A stretch of DNA of 64,000 nt, from positions 25,888,119 through 25,952,118 of the forward strand of contig LS997567.1 of assembly GCA_000469685.2 (NCBI GenBank), written 5' to 3'. Below are positions 1 to 12,993 of the stretch, piece after piece; the first letter of the stretch is position 1, and the number at the start of each line of letters is the position of its first letter. The notes below the pieces were generated by a model, which saw only the letters and a program-made list of their open reading frames with translations, made no database searches and had not been told where the DNA came from. Both the position numbers and the translations under genes were made by a program. Origin of the DNA: Haemonchus contortus (Eukaryota > Nematoda > Chromadorea > Rhabditida > Trichostrongylidae).

Positions 1-3000
1 CGCGCTCTAGGACTAATTCACACGTTTCATGAGATCTCAGTCTCGGTCCGCCCACTGTGTTGATTTGAACTTATGTCTTCAATGCCTCTAACCACACTTT
101 TTCGCGCTCTAGGAGTAATCTCACATTTCATGGGATTGTCTGTCACGGTCTGCCCACTGTTGATTTGAACTTATGTCTGCAAGTGCCTCTTACCACACCT
201 TTTCGCGGCTATAGGATGTAATTTTTCAATTTAGTGAGATCTCAGCCTCAGTCCGCCCACTGCGCTTGATTTGAACTTATGTCTTCAATGCCTCTAACCA
301 CACTTTTTTGCGCTCTAGGAGACAATTCACACATTTCATGGATTGTCTGTCTCGGTCCGCCCACTGTTGATTTGAACTTATGTCTGCAAGTGCCTCTTAC
401 CACACTTTTTCCAGGCTATAGGAGGTATTATATGTCTCCAATTCAGTGAGATGTCAGTCTTCGTCCGCCCACTGTGTTGATTTGAACTTATGTCTTCAAT
501 GCCTCTAACCACCCTTTCTCGCGCTCTAGGAGGTAATTCTCACATTTCATGGATTGTCTGTCTCGGTCCGCCCACTGTGTTGATTTGAACTTATGTCTGC
601 AAGCGCCTCTTACCACACTTTTCCAGGCTTATAGGAGGTATTATATGTCTCCAATTTAGTGAGATGTCAGTCTCGGTCCGCCCACTGTGTTATTTAACTT
701 ATGTCTTCAATGCCTCTAACCACACTTTTTCGCGCTATAAGATGTAATTTTTCAATTTAGTGAGATCTCAGTCTCGGTCCGCCCACTGTGTTGATTTGAA
801 CTTATGTCTTCAATGCCTCTAACCACCCTTTTTCGCGCTCTAGGAAGTAATTCTCACATTTCATGGATTGTCTGTCACGGTCTGCCCACTGTTGATTTGA
901 ACTTATGTCTGCAAGTGCCTCTTACCACACTTTTTCCAGGCTATAGGAGGTATTATATGTCTCCAATTTAGTGAGATGTCAGTCTCGGTCCGCCCACTGT
1001 GTTGATTTGAACTTATGTCTTCAATGCCTCTAACCACACTTTTTCGCGCTATAAGATGTAATTTTTCAATTTAGTGAGATCTCAGTCTCGGTCCGCCCGC
1101 TGTGTTGATTTGAACTTATGTCTTCAATGCCTCTAACCACCCTTTCTCGCGCTCAGGAGATAATCCCACATTTTATGGATTGCCCGTCTCGGTCCGCCCA
1201 CTGTGTTTATTTGAACTTATGATTTCAACACCTCTCACCACACTTTTTCGCGCTCTAGGAGGTAATTCTCACACTTCATGGATTGTCTGTCTCGGTCCGC
1301 CCACTGTGCTGATTTGAACTTATGCCTTCAATACCTCTAACCACTCTTTTTTGCGCTCTAGGAGACAATTCACACATTTCATGGATTGTCTGTCTCGGTC
1401 CGCCCACTGTGCTGATTTGAACTTATGCCTTCAATACCTCTAACCACTCTTTTTCGGGCTATAGGAGGTAATTCTCCAATTTAGTGAGATGTCAGTCTCG
1501 GTCCGCCCACTGTGTTGATTTGAACTTGTGCCTTCAGATACCTCTCACAACAGTTTTTCGCGCTCTAGGAGATAATTCTCACATTTCATGGATTGTCTGT
1601 CTCGGTCCGCCCACTGTTGGTTTGAACTTATGTCTGCAAGTGCCTCTTACCACACTTTTTTTGCGCTCTAGGAGACAATTCACACATTTCATGGATTGTC
1701 TGTCTCAGTCCGCCTGCTGTGTTGATTTGAACTTACGTCTTCAATACCTCTAACCACACTTTTTCGCGCTATAGGATGTAATTTTTCAATTTAGTGAGAT
1801 CTCAGTCTCAGTCCGCCCACTGCGCTGATTTGAACTTATGTCTGCAAGTGCCTCTTACCACACTTTTTTGCGCTCTAGGAGACAATTCACACATTTCATG
1901 GATTGTCTGTCTCGGTCCGCCCACTGTTGATTTGAACTTATGTCTGCAAGTGCCTCTTACCACACTTTTCCAGGCTATAAGAGGTATTATATGTCTCCAA
2001 TTTAGTGAGATGTCAGTCTTCGTCCGCCCACTGTGTTGATTTGAACTTATGTCTTCAATGCCTCTAACCACCCTTTCTCGCGCTCTAGGAGGTAATTCTC
2101 ACATTTCATGGATTGTCTGTCACGGGTGCCCACTGTTGATTTGAACTTATGTCTGCAAGTGCCTCTTACCACACTTTTCCAGGCTATAGGAGGTATTATA
2201 TTTCTCCAATTTAGTGAGATGTCAGTCTCGGTCCGCCCACTGTGTTATTTAACTTATGTCTTCAATGCCTCCTACCACACTTTTTCGCGCTATAAGATGT
2301 AATTTTTCAATTTAGTGAGATCTCAGTCTCGGTCCGCCCACTGTGTTGATTTGAACTTATGTCTTCAATGCCTCTAACCACCCTTTCCCGCGCTCTAGGA
2401 GGTAATTCTCACATTTCATGGATTGTCTGTCTCGGTCCGCCCACTGTGTTGATTTGAACTTATGTCTTCAATGCCTCTAACCACACTTTTTCGCGCTATA
2501 GGATGTAATTTTTCAATTTAGTGAGATCTCAGTCTCAGTCCGCCCACTGTGCTGATTTGAACTTATGTCTTCAAGTGCCTCTTACCACACTTTTTTGCGC
2601 TCTAGGAGACAATTCACACATTTCATGGATTGTCTGTCTCGGTCCGCCCACTGTTGATTTGAACTTATGTCTGCAAGTGCCTCTTACCACACTTTTCCAG
2701 GCTATAGGAGGTATTATATGTCTCCAATTTAGTGAGATGTCAGTCTTGGTCCGCCCACTGTGTTGATTTGAACTTATGTCTTCAATGCCTCTAACCACCC
2801 TTTCTCGCGCTCTAGGAGGTAATTCTCACATTTCATGGATTGTCTGTCACGGTCTGCCCACTGTTGATTTGAACTTATGTCTGCAAGTGCCTCTTAAAAC
2901 ACTTTTCCAGGCTATAGGAGGTATTATATATCTCCAATTTAGTGAGATGTCAGTCTCGGTCCGCCCACTGTGTTATTTAACTTATGTCTTCAATGCCTCT

Positions 3001-5950
3001 AACCACCCTTTCTCGCGCTCAGGAGATAATTCCCACATTTTATGGATTGCCCGTCTCGGTCCGCCCGCTGTGTTGATATGAACTTATGCCTTCAATACCT
3101 CTCACCACACTTTTTCGCGCTCTAGGAGACAATTCACACATTTCATGGATTGTCTGTCTCGGTCCGCCCACTGTTGGTTTGAACTTATGTCTGCAAGTGC
3201 CTCTTACCACACTTTTTTGCGCTCTAGGAGACAATTCACACATTTCATGGATTGTCTGTCTCAGTCCGCCTGCTGTGTTGATTTGAACTTACGTCTTCAA
3301 TACCTCTAACCACACTTTTTCGCGCTATAGGATGTAATTTTTCAATTTAGTGAGATCTCAGTCTCAGTCCGCCCGCTGTGTTGATTTGAACTTATGTCTT
3401 CAATGCCTCTTACCACACTTTTTTGCGCTCTAGGAGGTAATTCTCACATTTCATGGATTGTCTGTCACGGGTGCCCACTGTTGATTTGAACTTATGTCTG
3501 CAAGTGCCTCTTACCACACTTTTCCAGGCTATAGGAGGTATTATATTTCTCCAATTTAGTGAGATGTCAGTCTCGGTCCGCCCACTGTGTTATTTAACTT
3601 ATGTCTTCAATGCCTACTGCCACACTTTTTCGCTCTATAAGATGTAATTTTTCAATTTAGTGAGATCTCAGTCTCGGTCCGCCCACTGTGTTGATTTGAA
3701 CTTATGTCTTCAATGCCTCTAACCACCCTTTCCCGCGCTCTAGGAGGTAATTCTCACATTTCATGGATTGTCTGTCTCGGTCCGCCCACTGTGTTGATTT
3801 GAACTTATGTCTTCAATGCCTCTTACCACACTTTTTCGCGCTATAGGATGTAATTTTTCAATTTAGTGAGATCTCAGCCTCAGTCCGCCCACTGCGCTGA
3901 TTTGAACTTATGTCTGCAAGTGCCTCTTACCACACTTTTTTGCGCTCTAGGAGACAATTCACACATTTCATGGATTGTCTGTCTCGGTCCGCCCACTGTT
4001 GATTTGAACTTATGTCTGCAAGTGCCTCTTACCACACTTTTCCAGGCTATAGGAGGTATTATATGTCTCCAATTCAGTGAGATGTCAGTCTTCGTCCGCC
4101 CACTGTGTTGATTTGAACTTATGTCTTCAATGCCTCTAACCACCCTTTCTCGCGCTCTAGGAGGTAATTCTCACATTTCATGGATTGTCTGTCACGGTCT
4201 GCCCACTGTTGATTTGAACTTATGTCTGCAAGCGCCTCTTACCACACTTTTCCAGGCTATAGGAGGTATTATATGTCTCCAATTTAGTGAGATGTCAGTC
4301 TCGGTCCGCCCACTGTGTTATTTAACTTATGTCTTCAATGCCTCTTACCACACTTTTTCGCGCTATAAGATGTAATTTTTCAATTTAGTGAGATCTCAGT
4401 CTCGGTCCGCCCACTGTGTTGATTTGAACTTATGTCTTCAATGCCTCTAACCACCCTTTTTCGCGCTCTAGGAGGTAATTCTCACATTTCATGGATTGTC
4501 TGTCTCGGTCTGCCCACTGTTGATTTGAACTTATGTCTGCAAGTGCCTCTTACCACACTTTTCCAGGCTATAGGAGGTATTATATGTCTCCAATTTAGTG
4601 AGATGTCAGTCTCGGTCCGCCCACTGTGTTATTTAACTTATGTCTTCAATGCCTCTAACCACACTTTTTCGCGCTATAAGATGTAATTTTTCAATTTAGT
4701 GAGATCTCAGTCTCGGTCCGCCCGCTGTGTTGATTTGAACTTATGTCTTCAATGCCTCTAACCACCCTTTCTCGCGCTCAGGAGATAATTCCCACATTTT
4801 ATGGATTGCCCGTCTCGGTCCGCCCACTGTGTTTATTTGAACTTATGATTTCAACACCTCTCACCACACTTTTTCGCGCTCTAGGAGGTAATTCTCACAC
4901 TTCATGGATTGTCTGTCTCGGTCCGCCCACTGTGCTGATTTGAACTTATGCCTTCAATACCTCTAACCACTCTTTTTTGCGCTCTAGGAGACAATTCACA
5001 CATTTCATGGATTGTCTGTCTCGGTCCGCCCACTGTGCTGATTTGAACTTATGCCTTCAATACCTCTAACCACTCTTTTTCGGGCTATAGGAGGTAATTC
5101 TCCAATTTAGTGAGCTGTCAGTCTCGATCCGCCCTTTGTGTTGATTTGAACTTATGTCTTCAATACCTCTCACACAACAGTTTTTCGCGCTCTAGGAGAT
5201 AATTCCCACATTTTATGGATTGCCCGTCTCGGTTCGCCCACTGTTGGTTTGAACTTATGCCTTCAGATACCTCTTACCACACTTTTCCGGGCTACAGGAG
5301 GTGTTATATATCTCCGATTTAGTGAGATGTCTGTCTCGGTCCGCCCACTGTGTTGATTTTCACTTATGTCTTCGATGCATCTAACCACACTTTTTCGCGC
5401 TCTGGGAGGTCATTTTTCTATTTATGAGTTCTCAGTCTCGGTCCGCCAACTGTGTTGATTTGAACTATGTTTGCAAGTGCCTCTAACCACACTTTTTTGC
5501 GCTCTAGGAGGTAATTCACACATTTTATGGATTTTCAGTCTCCCTCCACACACTGTGTTGATTTGCACTTATTTCTTTAATACCTCTATCCACTCCTTTT
5601 CGCGCTTTAGGAGATCATTTACACATTTCATGGATTTTCAGTCTTAGTGCGAATGCTATAAGGAATTTGTCTTATCCTTCGAGTACCTCTAGCCACACTT
5701 TTTCGCTCTATCGAAGGTGATTATCCAATGTAGTGAGTTCTCACCCTCGATCCGCCCACCTTGTTGATTTAAACTTATGCCTTCAAGTACCTCTAGCCAC
5801 TCTTTTTCGCGCTTTAGGAGGTAATTCTCCAATGAATTCTCAGTCTTTTTCGCCTGCTATGTTGATATGACCAGATTTCTTGAAGTAGCTCTAGGCATAC
5901 TTTTCCGCGCTGTAATATTCAATTCACCATTTTTATGAATTCTTAATCTG
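1..5950. repeat. Satellite array, ~104-bp monomers in higher-order units
   Basis: About 57 head-to-tail monomers of roughly 103-104 bp run from the left edge. Each carries recurring boxes: GGTCCGCCCACTG, TGATTTGAACTTATG, a CCTCTAACCAC box followed by a T-run, and CGCGCTCTAGGAG. At least three monomer types alternate (a TTCATGGATTGTCTG type, a TTTTTCAATTTAGTGAGATC type and a TATTATATGTCTCC type), giving a trimer of about 311 bp. Larger blocks recur at offsets of about 727, 1345 and 3624 bp (7, 13 and 35 monomers), showing recent segmental amplification. Monomers decay from about 5100 to 5950, as expected at an array edge. The left edge lies outside the window. The short open frames inside are by-products of the repeat and are not genes. 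Confidence 0.97.
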
Positions 5951-6099
5951 AACGCCATTAGTAACATGATGTAAATGTTTGCGATTCATTGAACACGATC
6001 ATCATTTGAGGTGCCATGTTTTTCATGTTGTCTGCCTGCTAATATCCGGCAGTACCTACAATGGTCGAGCTTTCATAGATTCCCCGTTTGCTCGGTCTC

Positions 6100-7880
6100 G
6101 AACTCGGTAAGATGTACATTAAAACGAGTTGTCAGGGTCACCTATGTTACCTGTCGTCCCACTGATGATCGATTTCCTCGAGTGGACGCCAGATACTTCT
6201 TGATCGTTCTGTCACGAGCCAGTGTTGTCCACTGAATTGTATTCGTCCGATGGACAGAGAGCAGAACATTCCTTCCATTCGGCGCTTTTATGAAAAGGTC
6301 TGACCATCGGGTGGGCGGCAATCCTAGCGCTCGTTTGACGTCCCGAAAGGAATAATCGTCCTGATCCAACGATCATCACTACTTCGCATGACGTGCCCGG
6401 CTCATCTGTTTCGGTTTCTTGACGTTATCAACGGCGTCCCTGATCTTCGTTAGTAGACGCTATCACCCAACGACTTTCGTTTAATGACTTTAGTTGCATG
6501 CTCATCCATCTTTCGTAGAGTGCAAGTCTCTGAAGCGTATTTCGTAGCAGGTAGGACCGCATTGTTGGAAAGGTGAGTGCGGAGCAATATATTCTTCCTT
6601 CTAATCACTACTCCCTCGATGTTGCTCAATGCTCCCCACCCCACACGTTTCCTTTTGCTACGCTGCTGTGCTAGGCTGTTCATCATATTGACTTCGCTAC
6701 CCAGATAACATAGCTAAAGCATTCAGAGATGTTCGTTCCGTTCAACGTGAAAGGAGCATCAGGTACCAGCTCGTTACGCATGAACATCCTCTTCGTTAGG
6801 TTTAGTGTTAGTCCGATCTTTCCACAAGCGTTGCTGAGTCCGGCTATGATTTGTTCCACCCGCTCGATGTCGGGCGTTATAAGCACAATATCAATGATGT
6901 AAGTAGCGGCTGTCGACTTTCACTCCCTTGCGTTCCGATACCATGCGACAGCGGCTCGCGCGATTCCACACTGACGTACCAGCTGGAGCCTTTGAGGAGA
7001 GACGTCTCGGCATCTCTGAGACTCTCTGCTTTCCTGTCGCTATCGTGAAGATGTTCGACGAGCCGGTCGTGTTCTTTGTTAATGATGTCGCTGACGAGAT
7101 CTTCCCGCAAACTCGTCAGTGAGGCGAAGTGATCCCAGTTGACGACAGTCTTGGAGCTTCGTTTCCTGGACTTCGCCGCTCTCTCTCCACGCAGTGAAAA
7201 GCAGGATCTAGCGCGGGGGAGAAATGTTCTGATCCGTCGGTACAACAGCGACGTTTCTCAGGCAAACTTTGACGACGATGTGATCTATCCATTATGAAAC
7301 TGTCCACCGGGTGATTCCCGTCGGGTGAGAGGAATTATATTGCGAGTTACCAAGCATAGGTCAACTTGATAAACTCGGACAGCCTTTCACCCTGCTCATT
7401 CCATTCCATTCCGTGTATTCCGATATGGAGCTCTTTAGCCGTTTATCTAGGTTGATCTCGGCCTTGAAATCACCTGCGATGACCTTGAAGAAAGTAGGGT
7501 CTTCACTTTAGAACCCTTCAACTCTTCTTCGTCGTAGCTCGATGTTGGTGCCCAAATAACGAGGATTGTTAGAGTCAGTGTTGAGCCACATCTTCTCATT
7601 CGCGAACGTCCGAATCGACTTCCAAAGCTCTCCTAGGAATCGATGTTCATTACCAAGAGAGGCGCTTTCGAATGTTTTTCCCATCCCATATTTCAAAACC
7701 GTTTTTTGCTATCCTGTTCTTTCTCGAAGATTTGTTCTCTGTGCATGTTGACGAGGACACCAATACCGCCAACGCCCCTGCTAGCGCATGTTCCGAGGAG
7801 CAGTTTTTCTCCAAATGTTTTGAATACGGAGTGCTGTGCCTTTTCGTCCCGGTCAAACCGATGATACCGTAGCTTATCTT
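6100..7880 (-). mobile_element. RTE-type LINE relic, most of the RT deleted
   Basis: On the minus strand, pieces of an endonuclease-reverse transcriptase polyprotein occur in order but in several frames. From about 7880 to 7500 there is endonuclease sequence (GVGGIGVLVN-like, then FRELWKSIRTFANEK-like). From 7245 to 6960 there is the linker (SKTVVNWDHFASL, then EHLHDSDRKAESL). From 6886 to 6690 there is the end of the RT (LITPDIERVEQIIAGLSNA). From 6686 to 6142 there is the C-terminal tail ending PPTRWSDLF, then [11 protein letters not shown]. Nearly all of the RT palm is missing: the linker joins LITPDIE at about 6890-6960. It is the same family as the fuller copy at 32390-36190. It is clearly non-functional. 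Confidence 0.88.
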
Positions 7881-8457
7881 CTAAGCTTGCATCAGCAGAT
7901 TTGAGAGCAGAAACACGCTACCAAATTGTTGGTCAGTCGACGGCTACAGGCCCAGAACTATATCTCAGCACCAGCCCATGACGATTGTCTGTGCTTGTCA
8001 CTTGAAACCTAGGCAAGATGCAAATGCCAAAACTCATATAATCGGTGAAAGAGCTCATTGGAGATCGTGATCTGACGGAAAAGCATAACGCGGTTGAGAA
8101 AACGAAAAAAATCTTGAAGTTTAATTGGCCTATCACAAAAGCGACTACGACGAGATTTCAAAAATGTGACTAGATCCTGCGCATTCGTGGTTATAGCCTA
8201 GTCATTTATGGTACGCTCAACAGGCTCAACAAATCATACAACGGAAATGAAGCAATAGCACTCTCCGCAAGTTGTTGTGGATCATATGTATTATTATTAT
8301 GCTGCTTGGGGAATAGCACATGAGATGAAGGAATTGGAAATAGACTCGTCAGTTCCTGTTTTCCCTGTTTATTTGTTTTCAAGAGGTTTGACTGCATAGG
8401 GAAAGAAAATTTGATGACTGAAGAAGCCTCCATAGGTTTGTGAGATACAATAATGCC
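7880..8457. other. Intergenic, no gene recognised
   Basis: Between the LINE relic and the first palindrome I see only short AT-rich open frames with no recognisable motif. No exon of the downstream cyclase gene could be placed here. Confidence 0.5.
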
Positions 8458-9559
8458 ACTAATTCATGGTCAACCGACGGTTTGCGACGGATTAATCAAG
8501 CTTTCATCGTGAAGAACCTAAATATATAATAATTTTTCGGTTTTTTCGAAATTTTCGCCCTCCTTCCCGGGAAAAAACGAAATTTGAGTCTCTCAGCACC
8601 TGGGGTGTTACTTACGGATATGACCCGTCGTAAACCCTCCACTTCAATTGAAAACTTCGTTTCCAATTCTTGAAAGGCCTGCATTGTGCAATAATTGAGG
8701 AGAGCATAGAATCCTGATCATTTTGATACCCTTCATGACATAATTTGAATAGTTTCAGCTGAAAGCAGCGGAGCAAAGCAAATTACCAGATTTTTAGACA
8801 TTTTTTACTTCTTTCAACCACGTATTTCGTATGACCACCATATGATTGCTTATGGGGAATCCTGTCATGTCACGAATTTTCAATTTATTCAATTTTGCAG
8901 CATCATTTTCATGGAGGTTGAAGAGTGAGTGAGTCTTTGGCACCTGAGGTGCTTCCGCACTATATAATAACATAACCTTGAACTCCCCACTTCAAAAGAA
9001 AACTTCATTCTGAGTTTTTTATAGACATTTGGAATACGGACACATGAAATCATGGTTATTTTGATATCGTAGTGATAGGATTCAGAAAAATTCAGCTGAA
9101 AACAGTGGTTTCAGTGATCAACTTCTCAAGAATTTGCTAGTTCATTTCAGAAGTGCACTTCCTTGGGAGCGAATTATTCTGCATTTACTTGAAGAGTCCC
9201 ATTATGTGATCTGATATTCTGATAAAAGAAGGATGAATTGCATCCTAATCGAGCGTTTAGCTAAGTGACCCCTCACCATCGATCTCTATTGGCCCATCGC
9301 CTTCGCTATTGCCGAGTCCATTCAAGAGTACGCCCGTTGACACATACTACATAGTATGCAGCTGGCAGAATGAAACGACCACGCTATGATAAATACTGTT
9401 TCACTGTGTATATGATGTGTTATGCTTTCACAGTGTAGATGTTGTTTCACATGTACTTCCTTCCCATTTGATGGAAACTAAGGAGCACTGACACCAAACA
9501 CCGGTCAAATGAGCACAGACGAGCACACATTGCTTGACAGCACTGTTGTTTCAGCATTT

Positions 9560-9665
9560 GCAAGCGCTTTGTTCGACTAAGGATCCGAACCCGTGTGGAG
9601 TCAGGTCAGGTGCAAACATGGAACAAATGCACTCCCGCTGCGCTATTGGCCGACTCACCACGAGA
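9560..9665 (-). repeat. tRNA-like Pol III box pair in left palindrome arm
   Basis: Read on the minus strand, AATAGCGCAGCGGGAGTG resembles a tRNA A box. About 60 bases downstream, GGGTTCGGATCC resembles a B box. The same pair, with a decayed B box (GGGTACGGATCC), occurs in the right arm at 11728-11820 (plus). There is no full cloverleaf, so it fits a tRNA-derived SINE head or a chance likeness better than a tRNA gene. Confidence 0.45.
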
Positions 9666-10206
9666 ACATTTCAATCAACCATACAGTAGGGTTTAGGCTG
9701 GCTGCGGTAACAGTAGGGGAAGACCGATCGATTTTAGACAACTCAGGTCACGTCACTACATAATTCACTAACTAGTCTTATTAAAAACTCACATTGTGCT
9801 CAAAACACAAATAGAATTATATTTTATTACAAAATGGACCAATTAAATACTGTTAGTTTTATGGACTTGTAGTTCTTAGGGTCATTTTCAAAAAGGAGTG
9901 ATTCTCTTATTCCTAGCACTACAACAGTTACAACGCTTCCATTTCTTTCAGCTTTGCTACGGAATGTTTACGATCAGGGAACGTGTATCATGCCTGAGAA
10001 ACCTTCCCATTCTAGCCTTATACTGACGTTTCCTTACACTATAAATTCTAGCTTACCTACAGCATAGTTTTGATAATGTCGAATATAACTACAATACAAG
10101 ACGCCTTTGAGTTGGTTGCACGCACGTGGCCCAAGAAACATGGCCTTGCAGGCACAGTGAATACTAAAGAGATCGACAACGAGAGGTCAAGTCACTACCT
10201 CTACTA

Positions 10207-11487
10207 CAGGGTGCGCCATAAATATGGTAACAAAAAAATTGAGCTCCAAAAACCCCAGTTCATATTGATACATGGTGAAATTATGTGAGTTCTTTACTAT
10301 GCATCACATCTACAAAATGAACACACGCTCATCTTATATATCCGTCTCCTGTACTAATTATAGCTTAAAGATGCTTCGGCTACTCATCGACGGCGGCACG
10401 CAGAGTTTCTTGGAGAAATCCAGCCTGGGATTTTTTCACTGGTTTGTTATGAGCTGCAACAGTGGTGCGTTTCCGCAAACGCACCACTGTTGCAGGCTTT
10501 CCTCTCCAGTATGAACTATATCCGGCAACTCATTACATTGTGGTCAGGGAAATTCGTAGGAGGGTCCGAAGCTGAGATAAGGTCGCGAACAATCCCTCAG
10601 CACCAGTCTCATCTTTTCTTATTCGTGAACATATGTGCCGAAGTTTTCAGATCGTATCCCTGAGAAAATCTTTGACCCTTAGCTGCACCCTTTCAGAAGG
10701 ACCCTTCCTGAAGAGTTTTGGATTAAATTTTGTATTTTTTTTTGATCATAATTTGCGATATCGCTGTGATGGTAGAGATTCAGCAAAAACCACCCCGAAA
10801 GAGGGGAAATGGCTATGAGAGGCGATCTGACCATACTCAATGGCTTCAGCACTTGAAATGTGAAATATATGTATACTTTGGGCTCTCAACATTTCTTCCA
10901 CGCTGAACAATCTTTAGTCAAGAAATAGTTGGTCGAACTGCGTGTCGCGCGGAGGTAGCGCATGGCATTTCGTTTTTTTCTCCAACTTTTTTTCGTCAAG
11001 AAGCTTTTAAGGCTCTCAAATTTTATCTGGATACAATTGTATTTACTAGGGGTAGACTCTTCTCATAGGAGAAGAACATACAAACAAATCAGCAGCCATT
11101 TTTCTCGTATTTCGGCAGGTTCTGCAGCGTACTCGTTCCCGAGTAATTCTATTCGGAAAAGGGGTTGTATGTGAGGCAAGACGACCGTCTTGAGGTATGC
11201 CCCGACCTGTCTATGCATCGCGATTCAAAATACTGTCAGTGGGGATAATGCCGAAACGAAGAGCGATCATTGAAAGGGACTCACCAAATGCGCGCAAAGA
11301 CGGCGCGGTTGGTGAATATCTGCGAGGCCCCACCATTTTTCGAAATCTGACGAGTTGAGAGCCCAAAAGAGATATGTAGTCTGAGGTATATCGTGAACAT
11401 AAGGAAAGGTGCAGGTTTGGAGGAACCCTCAGAACAAGAAAATTTCGAACGTCCGAAAAGTTGTTACCATATTTATGGCGCACCCTG
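10207..11487. mobile_element. TA-flanked inverted-repeat element in the palindrome loop
   Basis: The ends are near-perfect inverted repeats of about 26 bp beginning CAGGGTGCGCCATAAATATG. They are flanked on both sides by TA (10205-10206 and 11488-11489), the target duplication of the Tc1/mariner superfamily. The ~1.28-kb interior shows no recognisable transposase, so it is probably non-autonomous. It contains a perfect hairpin at about 10455-10497. The element at 57964-58501 has a related terminus starting CAGGGTG. Confidence 0.85.
10455..10497. repeat. Perfect hairpin inside the TA-flanked element
   Basis: CTGCAACAGTGGTGCGTTT is followed after four bases by its exact reverse complement. This gives a 19-bp stem with a 4-base loop. 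Confidence 0.9.
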
Positions 11488-12993
11488 TATTAACCATTAA
11501 TAAGGCGAACATATATGTATATACTTGAATTCTGATAGATGTGTAATAAATAGTGAGTATAATATAATTCTATTTGTGTTCTGTGCACAATGTGTGTTTT
11601 CAATAAGACTAGTTAGTGAATCATGTCGTGACGTGACCCGACTTGTCTAAAATCGATCGGCCTTCCCCTACTGTTACCGCAGCCAGCCTGAACCCTACTG
11701 AATGGTTGATTGAAATGTTCTCATGTTGAGTCGGCCAATAGCGCAGCGGGAGTGCATTTGTCCCATGTTTGCACCTGACCTGACTCCACATGGGTACGGA
11801 TCCTCAGTCGAACACAGCGCTTGCAAATGCTGGAACAACGGTAAAACTTCTCAAAACTTCTTTGTGTCCATTTGACCGGTGTTTGGTGTCGGTGCTCCTT
11901 AGTTTCCATCATATGGGAAGGAAGTACATGTGAAACAACATCTACACTGTGAAAGCATAACACATCATATACACAGTGAAACAGTATTTATCATAGCGTG
12001 GTCGTTTCATTCTGCCAGCTGCATACTATGTAGTATGTGTCAACGGGCGTACTCTTGAATGGACTCGGCAATAGCGAAGGCGATGGGCCAATAGAGATCG
12101 ATGGTGAGGGGTCACTTAGCTAAACGCTCGATTAGGATGCAATTCATCCTTCTTTTATCAGAATATCAGATCACATAATGGGACTCTTCAAGTAAATGCA
12201 GAATAATTCGCTCCCAAGGAAGTGCACTTCTGAAATGAACTAGCAAATTCTTGAGAAGTTGATCACTGAAACCACTGTTTTCAGCTGAATTTTTCTGAAT
12301 CCTATCACTACGATATCAAAATAACCATGATTTCATGTGTCCGTATTCCAAATGTCTATAAAAAACTCAGAATGAAGTTTTCTTTTGAAGTGGGGAGTTC
12401 AAGGTTATGTTATTATATAGTGCGGAAGCACCTCAGGTGCCAAAGACTCACTCACTCTTCAACCTCCATGAAAATGATGCTGCAAAATTGAATAAATTGA
12501 AAATTCGTGACATGACAGGATTCCCCATAAGCAATCATATGGTGGTCATACGAAATACGTGGTTGAAAGAAGTAAAAAATGTCTAAAAATCTGGTAATTT
12601 GCTTTGCTCCGCTGCTTTCAGCTGAAACTATTCAAATTATGTCATGAAGGGTATCAAAATGATCAGGATTCTATGCTCTCCTCAATTATTGCACAATGCA
12701 GGCCTTTCAAGAATTGGAAACGAAGTTTTCAATTGAAGTGGAGGGTTTACGACGGGTCATATCCGTAAGTAACACCCCAGGTGCTGAGAGACTCAAATTT
12801 CGTTTTTTCCCGGGAAGGAGGGCGAAAATTTCGAAAAAACCGAAAAATTATTATATATTTAGGTTCTTCACGATGAAAGCTTTCCAGTGGTCTTACTTTC
12901 AGCTTGATTGGAGCACTTTAGCTGAAGTTATGGAGAAGCGACGGTTTGCGACGGATTAATCCGTCGCAAACCGTCGGTTGACCATGAATTAGT

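Larger units (their letters stand above)
8458..12993. repeat. Giant palindrome: arms of ~1.4 kb around a 1.7-kb loop
   Basis: The left arm (8458 to about 9829) is repeated as its reverse complement in the right arm (about 11540-12993). Landmarks are the outer ACTAATTCATGGTCAACCG, the CTCAGCACCTGGGGTG box, and the inner block with CATTGTG and AATAGAATTATA. The right arm keeps a perfect short palindrome of GTTTGCGACGGATTAATCC type near 12940-12980. The left arm has lost about 70 bp there. Both arms carry matching small open frames, which are repeat by-products. It looks like a foldback or inverted-terminal-repeat transposon without coding capacity. The loop holds a separate TA-flanked element. 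Confidence 0.93.

Noticed and set aside
1..4943. Many open frames of 60-100 codons within the first satellite, on both strands
   Set aside because: They repeat with the monomer period, overlap on opposite strands and carry no protein motif. They are by-products of the tandem repeat.
1..5950. Regular repeats as a possible CRISPR array
   Set aside because: There are no unique spacers: the whole ~104-bp unit repeats. The setting is a eukaryotic genome.
8496..12959. Matching frames of 62 and 87 codons as a duplicated gene pair
   Set aside because: They are the mirrored arms of a non-coding palindrome.
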